A stretch of DNA of 64,000 nucleotides from Paramecium sonneborni (Eukaryota; Ciliophora; Oligohymenophorea; Peniculida; Parameciidae), in assembly GCA_905182985.1 (NCBI GenBank), contig CAJJDN010000144.1, positions 11,389 to 75,388 of the forward strand, read 5' to 3'. The position numbers and the translations under genes are program-made. This document shows positions 23,232 through 40,262 of this stretch, one piece after another. Every line of letters starts with the position of its first letter. Position 1 is the stretch's first letter. The notes beneath the pieces are model-generated. The model did not search any database. It saw only the letters and a list, made by a program, of their open reading frames with translations, and was not told where the DNA came from.

Positions 23232-25161
23232 ATGAATGAATATTGTTTCTATGATTATGTTATTAATTTGGAGAAGAAAATAGGATAAGGATAATTTGGA
23301 ATTGTTGTTGAGTGTTATCACAAAACTAAGTACAAAGATATAAAACTTTGTGCTAAGGTAAATTATTTATAAATTTTTATTAGATTGTACAAAATGCAAC
23401 TAATATTGATGAATCAATGATGAAAGAAATATAAATTTTAAGAAAGATTAAATCTTTTAACAATAAGCATTTGATAAAAGTTTATGATATGTTTGAAGCA
23501 GAAAATAAATTTTTTATCATTATGGAACGATGTTTAGGAGGTGAATTAAAACATCTAATAACAGAGAGATAAAAAAATGGATAATTATTCAAGACTAATG
23601 AAATTCTAGACTTTGTTTATCAATTTATTGATGGATATTAAATATTGTATGATAATATGATCATGCACAGAGATATTAAACCACAAAATATATTTGTTGA
23701 TTTAAATTTAGTATATAAAGTAGATAATTTTATAATACTATTAGATAGGAGATTTAGGAGCTGGAAGAATATTAGAAGATGTTAAAAAGTAAGGAGATTA
23801 TACAAAAATTGGATCACCAATATATAGTTCACCTTAAGTGCTTAAATTATAGAATTTCTCATCTTAGACAGATGTTTATTCTTTAGGAATGGTTCTCTAT
23901 TAATTAACCTTCCTTGATTTTCCTTTCAAAGCTGTATTACCTCAACTATAAAAATTTATTACATAACTTTAATTGCAAAAGAAATTTAGCTTAGATTAAT
24001 TGGAGAAATAAATAGAAAATGAAGGAAGTTAAAAAGAAAAGGATGAAATTAAATTTTTGATTGAAAATATGCTAGTTTTTGAAGAAAAGGAAAGAATATC
24101 TTGGGATTAATTGTTTAAAAGAATGAGGAACGAAAATGTGTATGCTTAATTTAGATTAAAATATGAAGATAACACATTAGAATAGTCCTTGTAAATATTG
24201 GAGGGAAAAAAGCAAAAAAAACGTCAAAAAGAAACAGAGGAAGTAAAAGTAGCTACTTCATTGTTTTAAAAAAATTTAGATGTTAACTAGATAGTTTCCA
24301 TTAATTCATAACCAAACTAAGAAAGAAAAAGAAGTCCATTAAGTTAGTATTTAAAAATTTAGTAATGTAAAGTAAATATAGTGCAAAAAACCCTAAACTA
24401 TCTTAAAGATGTTGCCTAGTAAAAAATTAATTTATTTTAGTTAATCATTACTTTCTCTCCAAATTCTAGAATATCTGCTGATTTTAAGTTCTTTGTATGG
24501 TTACTAATATAATCTCATAAGGAATATAGACGCCATTCATAAAGGAGATTATAATTAATTAAGTGAACATATTAGATAATAAAGGGATAAATAAAATCAA
24601 AATATTTAAGTTATTTTAGATTTTTAATAATTGAAAACAGAAGATGATATTAAGATTAGAGATTATACTGCTAATATTCTTTCAGAATTTCTTAAGAATA
24701 ACTTTATTGTATATAACAAATTTATCATAGGCAATTTCATAAACGATTTAAAAAATTAATGAGCAAAAAATTAGATTTTAATCATTGTGCCAAATGAGAG
24801 ATCTTCTTTTAAATTTTTAAACCTTTAGTAACTATTATTCATATTGGGAATTTATTTGCAAATTCTTTTAATCGTATTTGTAAAGATAATTTAATTAATT
24901 GTTATTTAGTGACATAAATTAATATTCAGATTCGCTTTTATTGTATAATAACATGATTATTATAGATTTATGGTTTATATGTATGATTTATGTGGCTTAG
25001 AGGAAAAATATAAATAATTAGAATTGTTTAAGGAAAATAAAATTTAAATTATTCCTTAACAAAATTATTCCAGATAAGATGCCATCAATTATTTAATAAA
25101 TAAGAGAAACGATTTATAATAATAATAATAATAATAGTTTAACCAGAACAAATTTTATTGA
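23232..25161 (+). CDS. Protein kinase with long C-terminal region
   Basis: Introns 23358-23383, 23720-23744, 24488-24521, 24709-24730 and 24981-25000 (26, 25, 34, 22, 20 nt) give 600 residues. The kinase domain (about 8-285) shows the Gly loop IGQGQFGIVVE, Lys in LCAKIV, the catalytic HRDIKPQN near residue 136, and DLG in place of DFG near 157, with GSPIYSSPQ as activation-loop end. It looks active and most like ULK/NEK-type kinases, but I cannot place it securely. The C-terminal 300 residues are helical with a polyQ tract of seven (written TAA/TAG). The 34-nt intron is unusually long and the least certain splice. Confidence 0.82.
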
Positions 25162-25554
25162 TAAAACTTAAAAAAAAATGAAAATTTTTAAATTTTAAGT
25201 TATTTATGTAAGTTATTATAATTTAATGTTTTTCTTTCCATTACTTAATAAATGTGAGTTTGAAAAGGACTTTTGAGTGTTGATTTGTGAAATGTAATTT
25301 GAGTATCAAATTGTAAAATGGTAGAAAACAGAACTAAAAAATTAAGATAAACTAAAAATTTCTAAGAATGATTACACGATGAAAAATACAGCTTAAATTT
25401 TCCTTATTTAGTAGACTAACATATTATTCGAAGAAAAAATAATTGAGTAATTAATTTTCTTGCAAAATTCACTTTTGATTCATAATCAAAGTTTCTTGAA
25501 TTTTTTTAGCTATTCATTTTTTTTCTTTGTCGATTATTATTGAATCTTTATAAT
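25162..25554. other. A/T-rich spacer
   Basis: No supported gene after the kinase stop. The first 110 bases stay open in one kinase-related frame, but the spliced frame ends at TGA 25159-25161. Confidence 0.45.
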
Positions 25555-25850
25555 TCAATATATTCTTAGAACGGCATGTCCTATGAAATCAATTATAAGA
25601 TTTGCTTATTTAACAAAATTATATTATTCTTTATTTTGATCAATATCTGAATACCCAAATAAAATTATAGAAATTTATGTTTAAGAAGATGAACTTTGTG
25701 AAATAATTAGATTTTTGTCCCAGTTTTCTTATTCTTAATTATTGCCTTGGTAGCTCAATAACTTTTAGATATACTTCTTTGTAAGAATTAGTTTTCTTAT
25801 AGTTTTGATTATTAATTATTACTTCTTAGTTTTTTAATTGAATTATTTAC
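25555..25850 (-). pseudogene. Gene fragment without start codon
   Basis: On the minus strand one frame reads about 98 codons to TGA opposite 25557 and has convincing composition (GNNQEQENWDKNLIIS, ILFGYSDIDQNKEQYNFVKQ). No ATG or intron of normal length lies upstream before the stop of the adjacent Cache gene at 25920. It may be the 3' remnant of a lost gene or an unrecognised final exon. It does not match the C-terminus of either Cache paralogue. Confidence 0.35.
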
Positions 25851-25919
25851 TATATATATCTGTTAAATTTATTTAGTGATTAAATATAAAAAAAATTAAA
25901 TATAATTATTAGTACAACA

Positions 25920-27658
25920 TCATACATAAAATTATTAAGAGATCTTAAGAAATCTACCAATAGTTTCTTAAGTTATTTTTTCAATCGCATTATTTGTTAA
26001 TTCTATATTGTTGTTATTATTTTATTTTGATATTAATTTTCTTAAGGAAAACATTTTTCTGGGATATTAATAATTTTCTAAATCTCTACAGGATTTTGTT
26101 TTATTAAATGACAATTGTTCTAATTAATTATTAATAAATTAATATGATTTATACAGTGATGTTATTTATTGGCTCATAAATATGTTTGCATAAATTGGCA
26201 TTTAAGATCTCTTATTTTTTTAAGAGAAAATCCTATTAATGGTGATTGCCTATATTTGTTAAATAGGATAAAACAAAATATAAGTAAATATGTATAATAC
26301 AAAGCAAATAAAAATAAAAAGGCTTAATAATATGGAAATGTGAAGCCAAAGTATATTTAAAAGACTTTTTTCAAGATCTGTTTAGAAATGCTAATAAAAT
26401 TGAAAATATTCTTAGCTACTCAATAACCTAAGATTAATAAAAGATTTTACATAACTAGCTTCATAGAATATTCAGGAATATCTTAGATTCCTATTATCAT
26501 TTCCTATTAATAAAGACTATTGTAAAGACAATTTAAATTTGATGAATGTATATTCAAATATGGACAAGTGGAGGAGTTGCTTTAGGTTTTTGTATTCATT
26601 CTTTCCCAATCACTTTGATTGAATCCTGTGATAGATTAATTAAAAATGTATAATGGAAGTTAATCAACATTTACTTTGTATGGATGCATAATCATAATTC
26701 CAGAAGCAGATACAAGATAAATAATTTAAAATCCAAATTCTTAAGACTTAAGGATTTATACTATTTCTGCTCCCAAGAAATTTGTTCCTACTCCTCCTAT
26801 CAATTCTAAATTTTCATCAACTATTGGAAGTACCAAAGATAATCCTATTTTTTTATCTGTGAACACTAAATTTAAACTTTCAAAAAATGTTATTACATAA
26901 ATAAGGTTGAGTGAAGGACTCAGAATATTCATTATAATATTTATATTTATTAAAGTTATGTCTAACTTCAATAAACCATTCTCTTTTCTCAGGATCATAA
27001 TCATAGATTCCTTTCCCTCTATTTAAACATGGATAAACAGCATTAATTTTTTCCCTTATTATATATGAATATAAGAATGATTAACTTAATATATTCCCCT
27101 AATAAAGAATAGACGCATATGCTTGAGTTTATTCCTAAATCTTCATTCCTAAAAGCTCTTCATTACTTAAAGGATTATCAAATGCTGTAATATTTGAATA
27201 GCACATAAAAGAATATGAAATGTCAGAGTTACCATAACCTTTAATAATTCTAACAGGATCTGGTATTTTACTTATTCCTCCATATAGCATTTGATAATCT
27301 CTATTCAATTCTAAAGAATGCTATTTTACTTAATTTTTTGTCAAATGATACAATCTGTGAAAGGAAACTAAACTATTTCCATCTAAAATATAAAATTTAG
27401 TTTACTTAAATAAAATACTCTATCAAAATACCCTTCATATGCTTGAATGATCTTCTCTTAAATTTTGAATGAGTTTTCTTCAAAAATTTTATTTGAAATA
27501 GAAGAAAAATACTTATTTAGCAAAGTATAATGAATCAAATTTACTGAAAGAACATATGAGACTATTACTACGATAATTAATGAAACCAATATTATCAATT
27601 ATGTTCTCAATTTCAAATTATTCATGCATGAATTAAACAATCCCCTTTGCTATTACAT
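25920..27658 (-). CDS. Cache-domain membrane receptor-like protein A
   Basis: Introns 27383-27405, 26866-26896 and 26428-26450 (23, 31, 23 nt) give 553 residues. A first membrane helix (LIILVSLIIVVIVSYVLSV) is followed by about 330 extracellular residues with the look of a double Cache sensor: KIPDPVRIIKGYGNSDISYS, then KREWFIEVR, then IGLSLVLPIVDENLELIGGV ending in GTNFLGAEI. A second helix (SILLSLFIFICFVLYIFTYI) and a Gln/Asn-rich cytoplasmic tail follow. Cache domains sense small ligands in chemoreceptors and kinases; no enzyme domain follows here. It is a tandem paralogue of the next gene and shares its intron positions, a sign of local duplication. An alternative start is opposite 27625. 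Confidence 0.7.
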
Positions 27659-27845
27659 TTCACTAATTAAAACAAATTATTTATTTTTTTACAAGTAAAA
27701 TAATAATTGATTACTGTTCATACAAATGATTTATTAAAATGACAACACAAATTATTATATGGATAGTTATAATTTAATTTATATAAATATTCAGAAATTA
27801 GATCTAAAAAAAATTAGATTATTTAAATAATAAATACTTCAAGAT

Positions 27846-29624
27846 TCAATATAAAAGGAATTTAGTATTTTGTTGTTTGAGAACACTTCTAACAATCTAA
27901 ACTGCAGCCTTTTCAAATTGTTAATCTTAACTAAAATCTTTTAATGATTCAAATCTTAAAGCTTAAATTTCTTTGGCTTCTTAAATATTTTACTTTAAAT
28001 CCAATTATATTATAGAAAGTTGTTTAGTTGGATATTATATATCCTCTAACTATTTGCATTAGCTGGTTTTAGTTAAGGATAATGATTCCAATTTATTCAG
28101 TACAATCTTATAAGCTTAAACTAGATACAGTATCTAATCACTCATCAAGACTTCTGTAAATTATGATATTTACTAATAGTTTTTTCTTTGCTCAATAATT
28201 AAATTAATAGCTTATTATTTAATCAATTCAATAGGATGAAACAATATTTATGTAGCTAATACAATAATAAAGCAAAGAAAAACAAATAAAGAAAATAACC
28301 AAATTATATAATTGTTTGTGGTTTAATGCAAGTTTTATTCTAAAGTTATTTAGAAATCATCATAAAATTTTAAATATTCTGAACTACTAAGCAACCTATT
28401 ATATAATCAAATTTAAAAGTTACATTACAAGTTTCATCTTAAACTCTGGAATCTCTCGTGTGCCAATAATCATTTCTTAATTGTAATAAGAATTGTATCT
28501 GCATTTAAGAAGTGATGAAAATTTATCAAATTTAGGACATGAGGAGTCTTGATTTTTATCTAAAATATATTCCCAATCAGTTAAATTGAATCCAGTGATA
28601 CTTTCATTGTAAATATAAAGAGGTAATTATTCTACTGTTACTTGATAAGGATGCATTATCATTATACCTTTCTCTGATACTAGATAAATTATTTGAAATC
28701 CAAAAGAGTTAACTTTTAACATATCTAGTACTTAAGCACCCAAAAAATTGGAGGCAACTCCTCCTATAAAGTTTAAATCTTTGTCAACTATAGGAAGTGC
28801 CATAGAAAGACCAATTTTTTTATCAGTATATACTATTAAAATTTATTTTGAAATTCATACATAAATATGGCTTAGTAAATGTGTAATTATATTTATTATA
28901 CGGTGATTTATTTTCATAATTACTCTTTAATTCAATATACCAATCTCTTTTTTCAGCAATATAGGTATATATTGCTTTTTCTCTATTAAGACAAGGGTAA
29001 ATGGAATTAATTTTTTCTTTAATTATGTAAGAGTACAAAAATGACTGATTTATTAAATTTCCCTAATAAAAAATCTATGCCGCAGCTTGAATTTATTCTT
29101 GTAATTTGACCCCAACTATTTCTTCTATTGTCTTAGGTTGATTAAATGATGATAGATTAGAATAACACATGAAAGAATAAGAAATATCATAATTGCCATA
29201 TCCTTTAATAATTCTTAGAGGGTCTGGAATTTTGGTTGTTCCTCCATATTGCATTTGATAGAGTGGATTTATTTCGAGAGGATGTAAAAGCACTTAATTT
29301 TTAGAACTATGATACAATCTATGAAACGAAACTAAAGCATTGCCATCTAATCTGAGATATATAATATTTACTTAAATTAAATACTTGGTTAAAATGCTAT
29401 TGGTATTCTTCCATCATATTAGACAAAATGTGATTTGAATTTTCTTCAAATATATGATTTGACACTTCTGATAAATAATTTATGAGTAGAGAATGATGAA
29501 TTAAATTAAGAGCCAAAACATATGACACAATAATTAGAACTTGAATTGAAACAATAATAATCAATTATGTGCTTAATTTTAATTGGCTTATACATTTGGC
29601 AGCAAATGGATTTTATTATTTCAT
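27846..29624 (-). CDS. Cache-domain membrane receptor-like protein B
   Basis: Introns 29347-29371, 28833-28860 and 28396-28423 (25, 28, 28 nt) give 565 residues. The layout matches protein A: short N-terminus, helix LIIIVSIQVLIIVSYVLAL, extracellular Cache-like region (KIPDPLRIIKGYGNYDISYS; IGLSMALPIVDKDLNFIGGV), helix IWLFSLFVFLCFIIVLA, and a helical cytoplasmic tail. The three introns fall at the same codons as in A but differ in length and sequence. Tails have diverged more than the sensor region. A sensor role at the cell or ciliary membrane is inferred; the ligand is unknown. Confidence 0.7.
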
Positions 29625-30105
29625 ATTTTAAATTGATTAATAATGTTGGATGTTAAATAAAATAAGCTTAATTTATTTAAATTGTAGTTAATAATGTTAT
29701 TTGAACAAATTATGTAGATAAAAAGTTTATGAAAAGGAGATCTAAATAATGTTCAAAACTTTGTAATTTTTTTTTTGATTATTCATTTTTGAATTTTGAA
29801 TAAGATTATTTTGATTAGTTTTAGATTTACTTATGATATTTTAAGTATGATAATGATGTTTAATGAGAAAAGCTTGAAAATTGTATAATTTGTTGATATA
29901 AATATGAATAATTATTAAGATGATGGAATTAGTAAATGAAAACAAATGATTGGAGATAGGAATTAAGAATTTAAGAGAATAACACAATATATATTGATGT
30001 AAAATTGTGGATATTTATTTATGGAAATAAATAGAACTGAAATTAAAAAAGAAATTTTTAATTTGAGAATGAATATATTTATAAAGAAATAAGAAATTCT
30101 CTAAT
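29625..30105. promoter_or_regulatory. Divergent promoter region
   Basis: This 481-bp A/T-rich spacer separates the divergently transcribed Cache gene B and the ABC transporter, so it should contain both promoters. I see no coding frame and no specific element that can be named. Confidence 0.4.
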
Positions 30106-34265
<4,160 letters not shown>

Positions 34266-34374
34266 TTTTGCATATTTTATAATCTGTACAATTTTATATA
34301 ATAAAAACTTTTATTATTTACATCATTTTTTGGTTATATTATTTTATAATTTATTTTATTTAAATCTAACAATA

Positions 34375-37300
34375 ATGTATTAAAATACACCTACAACTCC
34401 CACTAAAATCCCATAATCCCAATATTCATACAATCTAAATTAATCACCCTACTATTACCATCATTATGCAACATATGGATTCTGTAATACTATTCCTTAT
34501 TCCACTTAGAAACTCAAAATTAGTTGTACCTTAATCATAATTCAAGAACACAAGTCCCAGAACAATAACAAAACTCAAATTTCAAAAATGATTAATTTGA
34601 TTCTCCAGCCACCCTTATAAAAGCTAACATTATCAATAATCGAACTATGATATTTTCTAATTACCTATAACTAGATTATGCTCTTTTTTTTGAAGAATAT
34701 TTAAAAATCATTAATAATCATCAAGATTACCTTAAAAAACTGTGTTCTCTCAGATAAGATATACCAAACATTCAACTTACATTAACTAAACTATAATAAC
34801 TCAAAGTAGAAATTTTATCTTAACAACATACACAAAATAAATCAATCTATGAGAATTTTATCATATCTAAGAAATAACAAATGATTTTTTAATCCATTTC
34901 ACTTCAAAAAAACATTGAAGGATTGCTACATCTATAAGAATTACCTTCTAATCCATATTTTTAAAACTTAAATTATTAAGATTAAAATAACTAATGTTAA
35001 TTTGATGATTAAATTTAGATTTTAACAATAGAATTAAATTAAAATGAAGAATTAGCTGCCAGCATGTTGACATCAATTAAACATAATTAAGCTTAATTTG
35101 ATTTTTTGAAGGATTAAAAAATCACTAAAATGTAAGAAGAATTATGGGACAAAGAAAAAAATAGCATTTTAGAGTTCTTAAAAAATAAATTATCCTAATC
35201 TATTCTAAATTTAATTAAAGCTCATCATTCAGAGATGTCAAAAATATAATAAGAGGAAATTCATCCTATAATTCATTCAAAACTTGGAATAGTTTACATA
35301 TATGAGATACTTTCAATTATTGAAGGATAAATTCTTTCAATAAATTTAATTAAATAATAAATCCATAATTTTGAATAGTAAATCATATAATTAAAAGTAA
35401 ATTATCATGAATTTGAAGAATTTTATAAAAAAATCACACCTCTTTATGACAATATCGTTGATTTGTCCAAAAAAGTTAAATAAATCAATCTCACTGAAAT
35501 TTAACCATTACTGCAATAATATTAATTAAAATAACGAAAAAATTGTTCAAAAAAAATAGAAAAATTAGAAAAAGAAATTAAATAACTATTCTATTAAGGT
35601 TAACTTATTGAAAAATTTAATCTAAAAGAGAAGCTTAAGCAAATAGAGTCTTTTCATTTCGAAGATCAAATTCAAAGCATTGAAAATCATATTCAAGAAT
35701 TAGAGAATAATTATACAAGTTTATAATTTTCAGTCCCTTATAGCAAAATTAAATAGATGTCTTAAATGATTAATAAGTAAGATTATTCTTATGTTTAAGG
35801 TTTGAAGAAGATTATTATAATGCAAATAAGATATTTTTGGAAATTAAAAGATTGCTCAAAAATGTAACATTTGTAGGATACATTTCATAATTAAATGAAA
35901 CATTAAATAGCAAATATAAATTAGAATTGTAAAGAGTATCATTGAAGAAGGGTAACATAATGAGTTTCAAATTTTGCAATTAAGATATACTAAATAAAAT
36001 TACTCCAGTATTAAATTTTTAGTTTCCTTATTTTGATTGGAGTGAATAATTAGACTTAGAGAAATATCGGATATGTATTATTTAAGAAAGATATATTTTG
36101 GTTAGGGAAACTGTAATTGAATTGAGTTAGATTAAATAATTATGTAACGAGATGAAAATTATAAAATAATTGCATACTTTAGACAATGAATTAGAGAAAA
36201 GTTTAACAATAATCGAAAAATATCTGGAAATAAAGGAAAAGTTAGTAAACGAAAGGATTGACTTAATTGTTTGGCCAAACTAATAATTTGAATTAATAAA
36301 TCAAACTAGTTAATTTTGTAAAAATTTATAAATATAGATAAATGAAAGAGTAATTGCAATTTAATAATTAAATTAAACATAGTTGCTTCAAAAATTAGAA
36401 TAAATTTTCACTAATTTTAATTAATAAAATCAAGTATAACTATTAATATTATATAATGAACTTAAGAATTAAGAATTTTCATAGATAATAAAACCTTAAA
36501 TTGAGATAGTTCATTAATTTTTAAATATTTGTTCACAACATTTTGATGATGAAATAGACAAAAAATTTTGTTAAACAAAGACTTATTAAGAACTTGAGGA
36601 TGAATTGGGAGGAATCACTAAGTTTAAAGAATTGTAAAAACAAAATAATGAAGAAAATAAAAATTTACAAGAATTAAGAAATTGGCTATTTGATAAAATA
36701 AGTGTTTTCATGAAACAAAAGCTTTAGAGTGACTTTTCGAATTTGTTCTAATTAAAAGTAATATAAAGTTAAGGTGGAACCAATAATTATGATCCATATA
36801 AACTATAATTAAGAACAGACTTACTCTATCCAATATATAGGTCAGATATCAATGAAAATTATTATTGCGTTTAAGAGAAAGCGAAGATTGAAAACATAAT
36901 TGATTAACCAGAATTACGATAATTATTTTAAGAATTCCGTTCTTTCTTAAATCAATGCACAATAATTATGTAGAATAACAATAACGATAATATAAATGAT
37001 TAAGACCTTATTTTATAACTAATTGAAAGTTTTGAAAAATAATTAACTCTTAAAATCCATATAACAGATCTTCAGTCGATGAAATATTTTCATTAAAATC
37101 TAAAAAAATGGCCAGAAGTAAAATAATTTGAATAATAATTATTACCATTGGGAATAGTTTTGAAAGAGGAATACTCAAGATACTTAGATGCATGTAGATA
37201 AAGAGTAATGTCATTTGTTTAGGGAATAAGCATAATCGTAAATTCAGATTAAGAAAATTTAATATAAGATATGATCAAATTCGATTTTAATAGTAAAATA

Positions 37301-37453
37301 TGTTGTCTTCATGAATTATCTCAAAATTATATCTATAAAGATATTTTTTCAATTGTCTTAGAATCCTTGAAAGGAAATTTAAAATTACTTAGCAATCATA
37401 TTGTTTTTATTAATGGAAAACAATTGTTATGCAATGATAAAATTTTATTGTGA
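34375..37453 (+). CDS. Large coiled-coil protein, unknown
   Basis: Introns 34484-34509 (26 nt) and 35777-35799 (23 nt) give 1009 residues ending at TGA 37451-37453. A Tyr/Pro/Gln/Ser-rich N-terminus (MYQNTPTTPTKIPQSQYSY) precedes long helical stretches with coiled-coil heptads (for example KIEKLEKEIKQLFYQ; QIQSIENHIQELENNY). The middle and end look globular-helical. There is no signal peptide or membrane helix. Cytoskeletal or basal-body scaffolds often look like this, but nothing identifies a family. Additional introns with length divisible by three cannot be excluded. Confidence 0.75.
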
Positions 37454-37630
37454 TTATTATTTCAAATAGAATGATTTAGGAATTATTAATATATGTTATA
37501 AATAATACGTAAAAATAGTGCACTAATGTATTAATATTTAATCAACTATGTTCATTTGTCTTAATTATATTACGCACTTCTGAAAGATGAAAGAAGAGTC
37601 CCATCAATGTTTTGATTATTAATTTTATTA

Positions 37631-39202
37631 ATGAATCCTCTTCATAAAATATATTTATAAGCTTTGGTTAGTCATAATCAACAAGAATCTTCGTAACAAG
37701 TAAAACAAGAAGAGAATAGTTAGAAATAAAATGTTCAAGTATTTGAAATGAATATAGACTTAGTATTTACAAAAGCAGTCACTTTTATAGATAATTCAAC
37801 AATGTTAAACCTAATACTAACCAATTTAACAAGTTTCGTAAGATTTTTAAATAATCAAAAAAGCAAGCCTCCAAGTTTAATTGAGGTTTAAAATTAGGTT
37901 ACGTCCTACTTTTAGAAAATCATTCTCCAGAAACAAACTATCAATTTGACAAATGTATTAGAGGTTCAATTACCATATTTTATGTTAATCATGAGCAACC
38001 TAATAATTTATGGATTAGAAAATTGTTCAGCAGATAAAGAAATCATTGTAGATTTAGTGTCATAGTATAAAAGCAATCCATTAAAGATATCAATGAGTTG
38101 TTCTCTATTTTAAACAATAGCATTACTTTTCAGATCTGAACTCATTATTTATGATCAAAGTTCTAGATTATTATTATAAAAGGTACAAAATATCTTGCCA
38201 ATTTTTTGCTTTTCAGAGATGACTTTTGCGATGTCTTTTTTAATACTCTCTATTGTTATTAAATATCACAAGGCCAAACAGTAAGTCAGCAAATAGGATT
38301 TACTTAAATAAATTAGATGATAAAGAAACAATAAGAAGATGCATGGACAGCATTCACATTTAAGTTACTAAGTCAATAACAATAAAAATTAACAAAAGAC
38401 TAGTTTTTATTGTAATTCAATAGATATACTCAATTATTGAATAATTTTTTCACAAAAAGTAATTTAATAATGGATTTGGTTGAATAAAGTGTTAAGCAAA
38501 CAGCTAAATTGCATAATGATTAAATATTTTAGGAAGTAAAATTATAATATTAATATAACATAGTATTTACTCATTATGGGTAGTTTTAAAGCGACAACAT
38601 AAGATTTCTTAAAGAAAGCAACTTAAGTATTTTTTGAAGAAACAACTGAATTAGATTTACTACAATTTAGTTCAAATACCATTAAAATACATAAATAAAT
38701 GAATTGTTAAATTCTATTCATATTACCTATGCTTTTACAATTAGAAAGTTAATACTTAGATCATATAATATAAAATGGATTTATTGAAATTCAAGTTAAG
38801 AACAGTTCAAATTATTATTTAAAAATGATAGAAAAACTTAAAAACAAATGTGTTTATAATGGTGAAGAAGAATGCAATTGTAAAAAGTGTTAATGGTAGT
38901 TATTAAAATTAATCTATTTAGTATAAGAAGAAATAGAAATTCAGCAAAAGAATCTTAAAAAAAAAAGAGAGAGGCTCTAGAAAAAATTGGTCCTTTGTAA
39001 GATGAATTTAATAAATTATAAAAAAAGGTGAGATATAATATAATAATAAATTTAGGTTAAATTACTTGAAACTGAAAATTAATACATGACAAAATTAATT
39101 CTAGATGTATTCAAACATCCCTCTGTTGAAAAAATTGCTTCTTAATTTCTCGAGCCATTAACTAAAATAATTGCAGATTCTGATTCTATTGAAGAATGTT
39201 GA
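37631..39202 (+). CDS. Helical protein, unknown; frameshift at A10 run
   Basis: Introns of 32 nt (38284-38315, GTC start, least certain), 28 nt (about 38534-38561) and 28 nt (39028-39055) join a helical protein starting MNPLHKIYLQALVSH and ending SDSIEEC at TGA 39200-39202. A Cys-rich spot (EEECNCKKCQWQ) precedes a coiled coil. At the A10 run 38957-38966 the frame breaks: with eleven A the coil continues smoothly (VQEEIEIQQKNLKKK into EALEKIGPLQDEF). The alternative is a 20-nt intron starting at the Cys-rich spot, which keeps frame but replaces the coil by poor sequence. About 500 residues. No family recognised. Confidence 0.6.
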
Positions 39203-39276
39203 TGAATAATTTATTTCTAAATGTTTAATATTAATTTAATTTACAAAGTAAGTCAAATTTAATAGTTAATTTATAT

Positions 39277-40262
39277 TCACTTAATTTTATTTTATTATTG
39301 TTATTATTATTGTTATTATCCTTCTGATGCTTATTAAGCTTATAATGCTTATTATTCTTTAAGATAATTCATATAATTGACACTTTCCAATAATGGTTTT
39401 GGTATTTCTCCATTAGCATTAGGAGGATAGTAATCATAATATGTATAAACTGATTCTGATTAAGGTTTAACTTCATCTGCAACATCTTTTTCTCCAAGTT
39501 CTTTCTTATGATTCTATTGATTTAGAGAAAATCCTTACATTACTTTTTATATAATCTGTTAACCCAAAACCAAACATTTATGATTAATTTTCATCAATTT
39601 AATAACCGCCAACTTCTCCTTAAACTAAAAAATTAGGATCAACAGATATTTATTGTGTTTAATAATCTTCAACTAATGTAGAAGTAGATTATTGTTAATC
39701 TTTTGAACTTATTTAATTATAAAGAGATTTTGATTAGTGTAAAGAGTGCTATAAATCAGAAGAAACTGATTATTTTTCAGATTTCTCTGTTTGTGTTATT
39801 TATTTAACATTTTCTATTTTTGATTTTTACTTTTTTGGTTTTGGAGGTTTAGGCATTTCATCTGGTTTTACTGGTTTATAAAATTGAACTCCATCGCAAA
39901 CATCTATCACATTTTATCGTTTTTTAGCTTCATTTTCATAATATTAGTATCTTTCATCCATATTCATAATCATTTTTTATTACTGCACTTCTATAGTAAC
40001 TACTTGCTATTACTAGGCTTCTTATTAGAAATCCTCTGAAACTTTTCGAGTAAGTCTCTCTGTTGATGTTTTAGATTTTGTTACAGCTTTTTGTTAAGAT
40101 GCTAAAACTTATTACTTTTAAATACAGCTTCTTTTTTATACAGGACTTTTTGGTTTTGGTGGTACATACTAATTGATCAATTATATGAATTACCTTCACA
40201 GGTTTCGGTTGTCTTGAATTAGCTTACAATTTAACTGCTTAGATGGAAAACTCAGGTAACAT
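39277..40262 (-). CDS. Pro/Lys/Gln-rich low-complexity protein
   Basis: Introns 40169-40193 and 39514-39538 (25 nt each) give 311 residues. The protein has repeated Pro-Lys clusters (RQPKPVKY, VPPKPKSP, MPKPPKPKKQ), Ser/Gln-rich stretches and a C-terminal glutamine tract written with TAA and CAA just before the stop. No membrane segment or enzyme motif is visible. It looks intrinsically disordered; a cytoskeletal or surface-coat adaptor is possible but unsupported. It is convergent with the preceding gene, 74 bp apart. Confidence 0.65.

Noticed and set aside
25162..25280. Longer C-terminus of the kinase
   Set aside because: The unspliced frame runs on, but the 20-nt intron at 24981-25000 gives a much more protein-like end with a polyQ tract and stop at 25161.
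39277..39330. TTATTATTG repeat as an intergenic microsatellite
   Set aside because: It is the reverse complement of the in-frame C-terminal glutamine tract of the Q/P-rich protein.
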